Below, piece by piece: positions 26,531 to 35,218 of a stretch of DNA of 41,539 nucleotides. Within the stretch, counting starts at the first letter, position 1. Every line of letters begins with the position of its first letter. Under the pieces are notes generated by a model. That model was not told where the DNA came from. It saw only the letters and a program-made list of their open reading frames with translations, and did not search any database. Origin of the DNA: Sedimenticola sp. (GTDB lineage: Bacteria > Pseudomonadota > Gammaproteobacteria > Chromatiales > Chromatiaceae). A program made the position numbers and the translations under genes. Location of the stretch: assembly GCA_027030425.1 (NCBI GenBank), contig JALVEW010000041.1, positions 1 through 41,539 of the forward strand, written 5' to 3'.

Positions 26531-27868
26531 TCAACTCCCGTCCGCCGGAAGCTTGGTGCTGCGCAGCAGGAAGTTGTAGGGGCCGGTAAGATCGTCGACG
26601 GTATGAACACCGGTTTCAGGATCGACCTGGGGGCCGTCCACGGGTTCCGGGGAAAGTTCGAAGAAATAGACCCCAGGGCTGGCCGCGCCAATGTCGAAAC
26701 TTCGGCCGGGCTGAATAGGACCATCGAGCAGAACCACGGCATCGGTTACATAGATGATGCGAACATGTACCCGGGCAAAGTCACAGTTGCCCTTGGTGCA
26801 GAGTTCGAAATGGAGCTGTTCGTTGCCGTCGGAACGGTAGTAGAACCAGTCATTGTCGTAGTCGTAGGCATACTCCCATGTGCCCTGGCCGCCATTCAGC
26901 GGCTGAGCAATGCAGGTGTTGCCGGGCGCCGTGTTGTCGCAGCTGCAGTCAGCCTGCCCCAGGGGCAGGGAACTGATGTCGGCGGGATCGCAGTTGGGCC
27001 AGACCCATTCCACGTTGTCTTCGGGTGGAACATACCAGCTCACCCAGCGGCGACCGAAGGTGCCGAACATATGAACGTTGGAACGCAGGGGATCGGCGTC
27101 TTCCTGCAGGTCGTTGGGCTCGGTTTCCGCGTCATGGAAATTGGTGTCGGGATTGGGGGACATCTGATCCGAGGAGGAGATCATGGCCGCGATGTGGTAG
27201 GCCCGTTCCGCGCCTTCCTCGTCCTTGGATTCCACGGAGATATAATACCGCCCGGGCAGCCCCAGGGTGGCCAGCATGATGTGCGCATTGCTGAGAGGGG
27301 TCTTTGCCAGGATGGGTTCCTGGGGATCGACCACGTCCTCGGGGTCGTCACCGTTGCGGTACACGTTGCCGGTGCCCGTGGTGGTGCTGTCGAAAGCGGC
27401 AATCACGTTACCGTAGCGGTCGTGAACCTTTACCAGCCAGCCGGCGGTGTCCGTATAGTTGGCCTTGTCGCCCAGGAAGTTGATAACCAGGTTCTGGTTG
27501 GGCTTGGTAGAGGCCAGGTAGAACCAGTCCTTGTCAAACTTGTCCAGGCTGTTGGCCTGGTAGAAACGGTTGAGGTAAATCCTGTCCGCCGCTTCCATGA
27601 AATCATTGGGCTCGGTTTCGCCCCAGCCGGGCATGGCCACCACGTCTTCCAGCAGCACTTTGCAGTCCTTGGGGGCAGCAACACAGTCTGCCTGGCCATC
27701 CTTGTAGCCTTTTTTGTACTCCTTGGACTTCTTGTTGGGGTCGCCGCTGTCGCCTTCACCGCCCGGCCAGTTGATGGCCGCATGGACTTGCGCGCTGACA
27801 GTGCTCATGATCCCCATTGCCAGGGCAAGGGCAGACCAGCGGGCGGTCTTGTATAGTGAATTCTTCAC
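26531..27868 (-). CDS. Secreted PPC-like repeat protein (upstream paralog)
   Basis: This 445-aa exported protein is a paralog of the next gene. Both have a KNSLxKTxRWS signal-peptide start, a mature AIxWPGG start, an acidic cysteine-containing segment, WGETEPND, a FDxDWFY strand, and the DPLRSNVxMxGTFGR and SDGNEQL blocks. The C-terminal part contains a cysteine-rich stretch (CDPADISSLPLGQADCSCD). The GTG at 27868 is preferred because GGAGGAA lies 6 bases upstream and no ATG precedes the signal peptide in frame. The frame is open to 28369, but that extension has no support. Function unknown; surface or periplasmic binding is inferred from PPC-like modules. Confidence 0.8.
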   Translation of the reverse strand: MKNSLYKTARWSALALAMGIMSTVSAQVHAAINWPGGEGDSGDPNKKSKEYKKGYKDGQADCVAAPKDCKVLLEDVVAMPGWGETEPNDFMEAADRIYLNRFYQANSLDKFDKDWFYLASTKPNQNLVINFLGDKANYTDTAGWLVKVHDRYGNVIAAFDSTTTGTGNVYRNGDDPEDVVDPQEPILAKTPLSNAHIMLATLGLPGRYYISVESKDEEGAERAYHIAAMISSSDQMSPNPDTNFHDAETEPNDLQEDADPLRSNVHMFGTFGRRWVSWYVPPEDNVEWVWPNCDPADISSLPLGQADCSCDNTAPGNTCIAQPLNGGQGTWEYAYDYDNDWFYYRSDGNEQLHFELCTKGNCDFARVHVRIIYVTDAVVLLDGPIQPGRSFDIGAASPGVYFFELSPEPVDGPQVDPETGVHTVDDLTGPYNFLLRSTKLPADGS

Positions 27869-27972
27869 CTTATTCCTCCATAATGATGCTGATAGCGGCG
27901 CTCGGCTGCCCTCGTTTGTTCGGGGCACGGAGCTGCCAGGCAATGCTCGCCACAATGCAGACAAGCCCAAGC

Positions 27973-27999
27973 ATAGTAGAAAAAACAAGCTTTTTCCAA
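27973..27999 (-). promoter_or_regulatory. Possible promoter for the secreted-protein pair
   Basis: On the minus strand TTGGAA (27994-27999) and TACTAT (27973-27978) are 15 bases apart, short of the ideal 17. They lie about 105 bases before the GTG start. Nearby CTAGCTGA occurs twice with a 16-base period (28002-28009 and 28018-28025), possibly a regulator site. Confidence 0.3.
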
Positions 28000-28142
28000 C
28001 ACTAGCTGATAATAGTTCTAGCTGAATCGATGATTTTGTGAGCTCGAACAAGATTAGCAGGCATTCGTTGCCAAAGCTGTGATGCAGTGGTCTTGTTGCG
28101 CGATTGCCCTTCGCCCGAACCTGCTGGATATGGAGACCGTTC

Positions 28143-29246
28143 ATGCCTGAAATCAGGGATTTTCTGAAGTTGATGATCAAGCACCAGGCGTCCGACCTGT
28201 TCTTCTCCCCGGGCACCCCCCTGCACATGAAGGTCGATGGGGTGTTGTCCCCGGTGAAGGAAGCGCCCCTCAGCGGCAAGGGCGTGGCGGCCCTGGCCCA
28301 CAGCATCATGAGCGACAAGCAGCGCCTGGCTTTTGCTGAACGCCCTGAAATGAATCTTGGCCTGTCCATGGAAGGCTATGGGCGTTTCCGGGTGAATATC
28401 TTTCGCCAGCGCGGCGAGGTAGCCATGGTGATACGCTACCTGCAGGACAGGATTCCCACTGTTGCCGAGCTGCACCTGCCGCCGGTTCTCGAGGAGCTGG
28501 TGATGAAGCCCCGGGGGCTGATTCTGGCTGTGGGCGCCACGGGGGCAGGCAAGTCCACCACCCTTGCCTCCATGCTGGATTACCGCAACCGCAACAGCCA
28601 CAGCCATATTCTGACCATAGAGGACCCCATCGAGTACATTCACCGCTACCACAAGTCCGTGGTCAACCAGCGGGAAGTGGGCATAGACACGGACAGCTAT
28701 GATGATGCCCTGATGAACGCCATGCGCGAGGCCCCGGATGTGATTCTCATTGGTGAAATCCGCGAACGCTCCACTATGCAACATGCCATTGCCTATGCCG
28801 AAACCGGCCATTTGTGTTTGTCCACCCTGCATGGCAGCAATGCTTCCCACGTGCTGCAGCGCATCGTGACCTTTTTCCCCAAGGATATGCATGCCCAGCT
28901 GTTCATGGATTTGGCCCATAACCTGGTGGCCATTATTTCCCAGCGCCTGGTGCGCAATCACGAGGGCAAGCGCATGCCGGCGGTGGAGGTATTGCTCATC
29001 ACTCCCCTGATTCGCGACCTCATATCCAAGGGCAAGCTGGACGAGGTGCGCGAAGCCATGGAAAAGAGCAGCGAACCTGGCATGCAGACTTTCGACCAGT
29101 CCCTTTTCGAGTTGTACAAGAACGGCCATATCACCGAAGAGAAGGCCATGGAGAATGCCGAATCCCAGTCCAACCTGGGCGTGCGCATCCGTTTGGACAA
29201 GGGAGAGGGTGAGGCCGAGTTGCAGGCCGGGCTGGACGCCAGCTGA
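28143..29246 (+). CDS. pilU: Type IV pilus retraction ATPase PilU
   Basis: PilU is a hexameric AAA-like ATPase that works with PilT to depolymerise type IV pili. The 367-aa protein has Walker A GATGAGKST (residues 131-139), Asp and His boxes (LTIEDPIEYIH, GHLCLSTLHGSNASHV), and the PilU-like tail AMEKSSEPGMQTFDQSLFEL. The tail and the MPEIRDFLKLMIKHQASDL start favour PilU over PilT. The ATG at 28143 is chosen because GGAG lies 7 bases upstream; the frame is open to 28104. No pilT is adjacent, and uvrD follows by 12 bases, so the pair may be co-transcribed. Confidence 0.9.
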   Translation: MPEIRDFLKLMIKHQASDLFFSPGTPLHMKVDGVLSPVKEAPLSGKGVAALAHSIMSDKQRLAFAERPEMNLGLSMEGYGRFRVNIFRQRGEVAMVIRYLQDRIPTVAELHLPPVLEELVMKPRGLILAVGATGAGKSTTLASMLDYRNRNSHSHILTIEDPIEYIHRYHKSVVNQREVGIDTDSYDDALMNAMREAPDVILIGEIRERSTMQHAIAYAETGHLCLSTLHGSNASHVLQRIVTFFPKDMHAQLFMDLAHNLVAIISQRLVRNHEGKRMPAVEVLLITPLIRDLISKGKLDEVREAMEKSSEPGMQTFDQSLFELYKNGHITEEKAMENAESQSNLGVRIRLDKGEGEAELQAGLDAS

Positions 29247-29258
29247 TACAATCGCCCC

Positions 29259-31424
29259 ATGGATGTTTCCTCGATACTCGACGGCCTGAACGCCGCCCAG
29301 CGCGACGCTGTTTCCGCCCCTCCCTGTTCCACCCTGGTCCTGGCCGGGGCCGGCTCGGGCAAGACCCGGGTGCTGGTGCACCGCATCGCCTGGCTGATTC
29401 AGGTGGAGGGGGTTTCTCCCTGGGGCATACTGGCGGTGACCTTCACCAACAAGGCGGCCAGGGAAATGCGCCAGCGCATCGAGGAGCTGCTGGGGCATCC
29501 CGTGGGCGGCATGTGGGTGGGCACCTTCCACGGCCTGGCCCACCGCCTGCTGCGCGCCCACTGGCAGGAGGCCAATTTGCCCAAGGGTTTCCAGATTCTC
29601 GACAGCGACGACCAGTTCCGCCTGGTCAAGCGGGTCATTCGTGACCTCAACCTGGACGACAGCAAATGGCCGCCCCGCCAGGCCCAGTGGTTCATCAACG
29701 AGCAGAAGGATGAAGGCCGCCGGCCCCAGCATCTGGAGGATGGCGGCGATCACTGGCGGCGCAACATGATCCGTATCTACACTGCTTACCAGGCGGCCTG
29801 CGAGCGGGCCGGGGCGGTGGATTTTGCCGAGCTGTTGTTGCGCGCCCATGAGCTGTGGCGCGACCGGCCGGATGTGCTGCAGCATTACCAGCAGCGGTTC
29901 CAGCACGTGCTGGTGGACGAGTTTCAGGACACCAACGCCATCCAGTACGCCTGGCTGCGCCTCTTGGCCGGGGACAGGGACAACCTGTTCGTGGTGGGGG
30001 ACGACGACCAGTCCATCTACGGCTGGCGCGGCGCCCGGGTGGAGAACATCCAGGACTTTCCCCGCCATTTTCCCAATACCCAGCTGGTGAAGCTGGAGCA
30101 GAACTACCGCTCCACGGGCAATATCCTGCGCGGCGCCAACGCCGTCATCGCCAACAACCCGGAACGCCTGGGCAAGGAGCTGTGGACGGAAGACGGCGAT
30201 GGCGAGCCCATCCGCATCTACGCCGCTTTCAACGAAACCGACGAGGCGCGGTTTGTGGTGGACCGCATCCGCGCCTTCATCGATGAGGGCCATTTGCGCG
30301 CCGAGGCGGCCATCCTCTACCGCACCACGGCCCAGTCCCGGGTGTTCGAGGAGGCCATGTTGCAGGCCGGCATTCCCTACCGGGTCTATGGCGGCCTGCG
30401 CTTCTTCGAGCGGGCGGAAATCAAGGACGCCCTGGCCTATCTGCGCCAGCTCTCCAATCCCCATGACGATGCCGCCTTCGAGCGCGCCGTGAACCAGCCG
30501 CCCCGGGGCATTGGGGCCAAAACCCTGGATGCCGTGCGCGCCCATGCCCGGGATTTCAACTGTTCCCTGTGGCAGGCCAGCGAGGATCTGCTGCGTGGTG
30601 GTGGCATGACGCCGAGAGCGGCGAAAGCGCTGCAGGGCTACCTGGATATCATTCATGAGATGCGCGCGGCCACCGAAGACCTGCCCCTGTGGGAAACCGC
30701 CGGGCATGTCATCCATCACAGCGGCCTGCCGGAGCACTTCAAGAAGTCCCGGGACGGCAAGGGCCAGGACCGCATCGAGAACCTGGAGGAACTGGTGAAC
30801 GCCACCCGCCAGTTCGTCCATGAGCCGGAAGAAGATGAGGTCATGTCCGAGCTGGACGCCTTTCTTTCCCATGCCGCCCTGGAGGCCGGGGACAATCAGG
30901 CTCAGGAATACGAGGACAGCGTGCAGCTCATGACCCTGCATTCCGCCAAGGGCCTGGAGTTTCCCCTGGTGTTCATGGTGGGCGTGGAGGAAGGTCTGTT
31001 CCCCCACAGCATGTCCGCCGAGGACCCCGCCCGCCTGGAGGAAGAACGCCGTCTCTGCTACGTGGGCATGACCCGGGCCATGCGGCAGCTTTATGTCAGC
31101 TATGCGGAAAACCGGCGTCTGCATGGCCAGGAATCCTATCCCCTGCCATCCCGTTTTCTGCGCGAGATTCCCGCGGAAGTCACCGAAGAAGTCCGCGCCC
31201 GCCCGGCCATCGCCCGGCCCTTCAGTGCCCGGGGCGGTTCCCTGGACGAAGCTGTGGAAAGCACCGGCTTTGCCCTGGGCCAGCGGGTGAGCCATGCCAA
31301 GTTTGGTGAAGGCGTGGTCCTCAATGCCGAAGGCCAGGGCAGCAGCGCCCGGGTGCAGGTGAATTTCGAGAGCGTGGGGAACAAGTGGCTGGTGGTGGCT
31401 TATGCGAATCTGCAGCCGCTGTGA
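29259..31424 (+). CDS. uvrD: DNA helicase II (UvrD)
   Basis: UvrD is the superfamily 1 3'-5' helicase of nucleotide-excision and mismatch repair. The 721-aa length matches E. coli. The protein starts MDVSSILDGLNAAQRDAV and has Walker A GAGSGKT (residues 30-36), VTFTNKAAREM, motif II VDEFQDTNAIQY, motif III GDDDQSIYGWRGA, and motif V/VI LMTLHSAKGLEFPLVF and RRLCYVGMTRA. A C-terminal tail of about 60 residues resembles the RNA-polymerase-binding Tudor-like region (LGQRVSHAKFGEGVVLNAEG). Confidence 0.96.
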   Translation: MDVSSILDGLNAAQRDAVSAPPCSTLVLAGAGSGKTRVLVHRIAWLIQVEGVSPWGILAVTFTNKAAREMRQRIEELLGHPVGGMWVGTFHGLAHRLLRAHWQEANLPKGFQILDSDDQFRLVKRVIRDLNLDDSKWPPRQAQWFINEQKDEGRRPQHLEDGGDHWRRNMIRIYTAYQAACERAGAVDFAELLLRAHELWRDRPDVLQHYQQRFQHVLVDEFQDTNAIQYAWLRLLAGDRDNLFVVGDDDQSIYGWRGARVENIQDFPRHFPNTQLVKLEQNYRSTGNILRGANAVIANNPERLGKELWTEDGDGEPIRIYAAFNETDEARFVVDRIRAFIDEGHLRAEAAILYRTTAQSRVFEEAMLQAGIPYRVYGGLRFFERAEIKDALAYLRQLSNPHDDAAFERAVNQPPRGIGAKTLDAVRAHARDFNCSLWQASEDLLRGGGMTPRAAKALQGYLDIIHEMRAATEDLPLWETAGHVIHHSGLPEHFKKSRDGKGQDRIENLEELVNATRQFVHEPEEDEVMSELDAFLSHAALEAGDNQAQEYEDSVQLMTLHSAKGLEFPLVFMVGVEEGLFPHSMSAEDPARLEEERRLCYVGMTRAMRQLYVSYAENRRLHGQESYPLPSRFLREIPAEVTEEVRARPAIARPFSARGGSLDEAVESTGFALGQRVSHAKFGEGVVLNAEGQGSSARVQVNFESVGNKWLVVAYANLQPL

Positions 31425-31460
31425 CAGGGCTTGGGCTCCAGTGGTGTATTTGTTCCGGTG

Positions 31461-31490
31461 TTGACCGGAAAATGTTAAATCCTATATAAG
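31461..31490 (+). promoter_or_regulatory. Sigma-70 promoter before the Kelch/SLH gene
   Basis: TTGACC (31461-31466) is followed after 16 bases by TATATA (31483-31488), or after 18 by TATAAG (31485-31490). It lies in the 146-base gap after uvrD, about 80 bases before the ATG at 31571. Confidence 0.6.
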
Positions 31491-31570
31491 TATTGGCGTT
31501 GTCACCTTGGTTCTTCCTGGAAGGACTGACGGACACATGGAATAGAATCACAATATCAAGGAGCCCGGTA

Positions 31571-34500
31571 ATGCCAGTCCTTTCTTTGTCAGATCCCAAA
31601 CGTTTTCTGTTGCTTGTTCTGCTGCTGACGGCTTCGGCGGTCATGCCGGCTTTGCTCAAAGCCGCTGATGCGCCTGCTCGGGGGAATTCCCTGGAAGCGC
31701 GCGTGGCCTGTCAAATCCTGATCGAGGATCTCCGCTGGTCCCATCAGATCTGGCCCGACGAGAATCCCACTCCCAAGCCCGCCCGGTCCGAGGTGCTGTC
31801 CGATGCGCAGATACGCGCTGCGGTGGAAGAGAACTTGCGCATGGAAGCCGCACTGAAAGAGCGGTATGGCATCAGCATAGATGCCGCCATGCTGCAGGCG
31901 GAAATGGATCGCATGGCCAGGGGTACGCGAGCGCCTGATCGTTTGAAAGAGCTGTTTGCCGCCCTGAACAACGATCCCCGGCGCATTGCGGATTGTGTGG
32001 CGCGTCCCCAGCTGGTGAAGCGGATGCTGCGGAAACGCTATCAATGGGACAAGCGCATCCACGACAGCCTGCTGCATCAGGCGCAATCCGCCATCGAGGC
32101 GGGGGCGGCCACGGGTTTGAACGCCAGCCTGCCTGAAGGGGCCGTGGAGAACCGGCTGGTATTCCTGCGCAGGAGCGCTTCTGAAGGCGGCAGGGAGGCG
32201 GAAGATGCGATATTGCTCGATGATGACGAGTTTGACCGCGAGCTTGCACAGCGGACTTCCCGCCCCCAAAACGGGAGTGATGCCGCCCGTCAATCCCCCC
32301 GTCTTCAGGAAAACCGGGCGGCTTTCTTTCTTGAGCAAGTGGTCAGCAGTACAAAAGACCGTCTGGAGCTGCGGCGTTTGATCTGGAAAAAAACGCCTTT
32401 CGATGAATGGTGGAGCACCGTAAGGAATACGATGCCCATTCCTGTTGCCTTGTCCACTGCGCAGTCATTGCGCTTGCCTGAGGTCGCCAATGTTCTCCCT
32501 GGGCAGCAGATGGGGTTGTCTGGAAACATCCCCGCCGACAGCTGGAAACAGGGCGCGCCATTGTTGATGTCGAGAACGGGCCATACCATGGTGTGGACGG
32601 GGAGTGAAATGATCGTCTGGGGCGGGGAGCACGACTATGAGTTCCTGGACACAGGCGCCCGTTACAATCCTGTGACAGATGCCTGGACCCCCGTCAGCCT
32701 TGCTGGCGCGCCGGAAAAAAGAACAGATCATACAGCGGTATGGACCGGTAGCGAGATGATCGTCTGGGGAGGACGGGGCGAGTCTGGCGCGCTTTCCACC
32801 GGGGGGCGCTATAACCCGGCCACGGACAGTTGGGAAGCCACTTCCACCACAAACGCCCCTGATGCAAGGTACTCCCACAGTGCAGTCTGGGCCGGTAACC
32901 TGATGATCGTCTGGGGTGGCAGGGACGGTTCGTATGGCTATTTTGCCACTGGCAGCCGATATGATCCGGGACGGGATGAATGGACCGGGATGAGCACTGT
33001 TGGAGCGCCCAGCGCCCGGTTCGGGCATTCGGCCGTGTGGACGGGGTCGCAGATGATCATATGGGGAGGCTTGGACAACTACGAAACCAATACGGGTGGG
33101 CGATATGATCCTGTCGCGGATACCTGGCAGCCAACGAATCCCATGGCGCCCAGCGCCAGAACTGAGCATACCGCGGTCTGGACAGGAACTGAAATGATCG
33201 TATGGGGTGGCAGAAGCTCTACTTATTCCACCAATTCCGGAGGCAGATATGATCCCGTTACGGACAGCTGGACGGAAACCAGCCTGGTGGCCCCTGCAGC
33301 AAGGTATGGCCATACAGCTGTATGGACGGGCAAGGAGATGATCGTATGGGGGGGCTTTGATCAGGACGTGATGTATACAGGTGGAAGATATGATCCGACT
33401 ACCGATGTCTGGTCGGACACCAATACCATTGGCACCATTGCGGGAAGGTACAAGCATACTGCCGTATGGACGGGCGAGGTGATGCTTGTATGGGGCGGTT
33501 CAGCATCAAGCTGGTCAGGTGCGTTGGGAGACGGCGGTCAATACGATCCTGATACAGATGGATGGATGCCCATGGAAATGGCATCGCCCGCACCAAGGGT
33601 TGGCCATACAGCTGTCTGGACGGGGTCTGAAATGATCGTTTGGGGCGGCTACCCTGTTGCCGCCGGAGACGATGTAGGCGCGCGCTATGACCCCTCGACC
33701 AATAGTTGGTCTGCGCTCACCACATGGAATTCGCCTCAGGCGCGCCGGGGGCATACAGCTGTATGGACAGGCCAGGAAATGATCGTCTGGGGGGGTGGTG
33801 CGGCCAGCTATTCCGGTTCGAACACTTACAATACCGGTGGGCGCTACAACCCAATCACTGACAGTTGGGTGCCAACCAATGCCATCGCGCCCCAGCAGCG
33901 GAAAAACCATACGGCGGTCTGGACGGGTAGTGAGATGATAATCTGGGGTGGAAGTTATGATGGTTATTCCCTGTCCACAGGGGGAAGATACCGGCCGGAT
34001 ACCGATACTTGGACCAACGTCAGTGCCATTGGAGCCCCCGATCGCAGAGCAAAGCACACAGCGGTCTGGACAGGCTCCGGGATGATCGTCTGGGGAGGCG
34101 CCAGGGACTGGAGTGACTATGTCAACACGGGAGGTATCTACGATCCTGTGAGTGACACATGGCGTTCCATGAGTACCGTGGCGCCATCGGCCAGAAGTGG
34201 GCATACGGCTGTCTGGACAGGATCGGAAATGATCGTCTGGGGGGGTGATCAGAATAATTCTTCCTATGTCAATACGGGAGGACGATATGATCCTGATGCC
34301 GACATCTGGCGGGATACCAATACGGTGGGCGCACCCATGGGACGCAGTGCTCATACCGCGGTCTGGACAGGATCGGAAATGATCATCTGGGGTGGGGAGA
34401 ATAACAACCCCCTGGGCAATGAAGCCTGGCGCTACAAGCCGGATGATGACTCCTGGATGCAGAGCAGTGCCATTGATGCACCTGCCCTTACTTCTCGACA

Positions 34501-35134
34501 TACAGCTGTATGGACAGGTAGAGAGATGATTGTATGGGGTGGGCTGAACAGTACAGGCATCCCCGGCATGTATTATCCTTATGCCCTGACTTTCAACGAT
34601 GTTGCTCCAGGGTACTGGGCCTATGAAGCCATAGAGGCTCTGGCGGCCAGCGGTATCAGCGGGGGATGTGGGGATGGCAACTTCTGCCCGGACCAGGAAA
34701 TCTCCCGGGCGCAAATCGCTGTATTTCTGGAACGCGCGATGCACGGCTCGGCTTTCGTGCCTCCCGCGGCTTCCGGGACGGTATTTGCAGACGTTTCTCA
34801 AACCTATTGGGCCGCGGACTGGATCGAGCAGCTGGCCGCGGATGGCATAACGGGCGGTTGTGGGGGAGGAAACTACTGTCCAGATGCATCTGTGGATCGG
34901 GCTTCCATGGCGGCACTTTTGTTGCGAGCTGTCCACGGTGCTGCTTACACGCCGCCGCCCGCCACTGGCAGCCTGTTTGGCGATGTGCCGGCAGATCACT
35001 GGGCAGCCGCCTGGATCGAGCAACTGGTGGCTGAAGGCATCACATCCGGTTGTGGTGGCGGCGACTATTGCCCCAGCGTGCCCGTCACCCGGGCGCAAAT
35101 GGCCTCGTTCCTGGTGAAGAGCTTTGGCCTGTAA
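31571..35134 (+). CDS. Giant exported Kelch-repeat protein with C-terminal SLH domains
   Basis: This 1187-aa exported protein is of unknown function. A basic and hydrophobic signal (PKRFLLLVLLLTASAVMPAL) is followed at about 45-190 by a helical region resembling the SurA/parvulin chaperone N-terminus (AEMDRMARGTRAPDRLKELF). From about 334 to 1000 come fourteen Kelch-like repeats of about 47 residues, each with a core near HTAVWTGSEMIVWGG. Fourteen would suit two seven-bladed propellers. The last 180 residues hold three SLH-like domains with a paired-cysteine loop (GCGxGxxCP). The ATG at 31571 has AAGGAG 7 bases upstream; the frame is open to 31493. A good promoter precedes it and no partner gene is adjacent. 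A surface or cell-wall role is inference. Confidence 0.88.
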   Translation: MPVLSLSDPKRFLLLVLLLTASAVMPALLKAADAPARGNSLEARVACQILIEDLRWSHQIWPDENPTPKPARSEVLSDAQIRAAVEENLRMEAALKERYGISIDAAMLQAEMDRMARGTRAPDRLKELFAALNNDPRRIADCVARPQLVKRMLRKRYQWDKRIHDSLLHQAQSAIEAGAATGLNASLPEGAVENRLVFLRRSASEGGREAEDAILLDDDEFDRELAQRTSRPQNGSDAARQSPRLQENRAAFFLEQVVSSTKDRLELRRLIWKKTPFDEWWSTVRNTMPIPVALSTAQSLRLPEVANVLPGQQMGLSGNIPADSWKQGAPLLMSRTGHTMVWTGSEMIVWGGEHDYEFLDTGARYNPVTDAWTPVSLAGAPEKRTDHTAVWTGSEMIVWGGRGESGALSTGGRYNPATDSWEATSTTNAPDARYSHSAVWAGNLMIVWGGRDGSYGYFATGSRYDPGRDEWTGMSTVGAPSARFGHSAVWTGSQMIIWGGLDNYETNTGGRYDPVADTWQPTNPMAPSARTEHTAVWTGTEMIVWGGRSSTYSTNSGGRYDPVTDSWTETSLVAPAARYGHTAVWTGKEMIVWGGFDQDVMYTGGRYDPTTDVWSDTNTIGTIAGRYKHTAVWTGEVMLVWGGSASSWSGALGDGGQYDPDTDGWMPMEMASPAPRVGHTAVWTGSEMIVWGGYPVAAGDDVGARYDPSTNSWSALTTWNSPQARRGHTAVWTGQEMIVWGGGAASYSGSNTYNTGGRYNPITDSWVPTNAIAPQQRKNHTAVWTGSEMIIWGGSYDGYSLSTGGRYRPDTDTWTNVSAIGAPDRRAKHTAVWTGSGMIVWGGARDWSDYVNTGGIYDPVSDTWRSMSTVAPSARSGHTAVWTGSEMIVWGGDQNNSSYVNTGGRYDPDADIWRDTNTVGAPMGRSAHTAVWTGSEMIIWGGENNNPLGNEAWRYKPDDDSWMQSSAIDAPALTSRHTAVWTGREMIVWGGLNSTGIPGMYYPYALTFNDVAPGYWAYEAIEALAASGISGGCGDGNFCPDQEISRAQIAVFLERAMHGSAFVPPAASGTVFADVSQTYWAADWIEQLAADGITGGCGGGNYCPDASVDRASMAALLLRAVHGAAYTPPPATGSLFGDVPADHWAAAWIEQLVAEGITSGCGGGDYCPSVPVTRAQMASFLVKSFGL

Positions 35135-35152
35135 TAACTGCTTGGTTGATGT

Positions 35153-35204
35153 GGGAGCGCTGATCTGATTCTGAAGTTGCCTTCAGAATAAATCGGCGCT
35201 TCCC
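35153..35204. repeat. REP-like imperfect palindrome
   Basis: GGGAGCGC (35153-35160) and GCGCTTCCC (35196-35204) flank an inner perfect 9-bp stem ATTCTGAAG-TTGC-CTTCAGAAT (35168-35189). The two stems are separated by small bulges and share TGAT/ATCG pairing. The whole 52-base unit resembles repetitive extragenic palindromes. It lies between the convergent Kelch/SLH and hemE genes. Confidence 0.6.
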
Positions 35205-35218
35205 AGTATGGCACTGCC

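Noticed and set aside
27869-28369. In-frame 167-residue N-terminal extension of the upstream secreted paralog
   Set aside because: It would bury the signal peptide, overlap pilU and bypass a well-placed GGAGGAA-GTG start.
28002-31295. 1097-codon open frame on the minus strand opposite pilU and uvrD
   Set aside because: Both plus-strand genes are fully conserved families. The antisense frame has no motifs and is explained by GC-rich codon bias.
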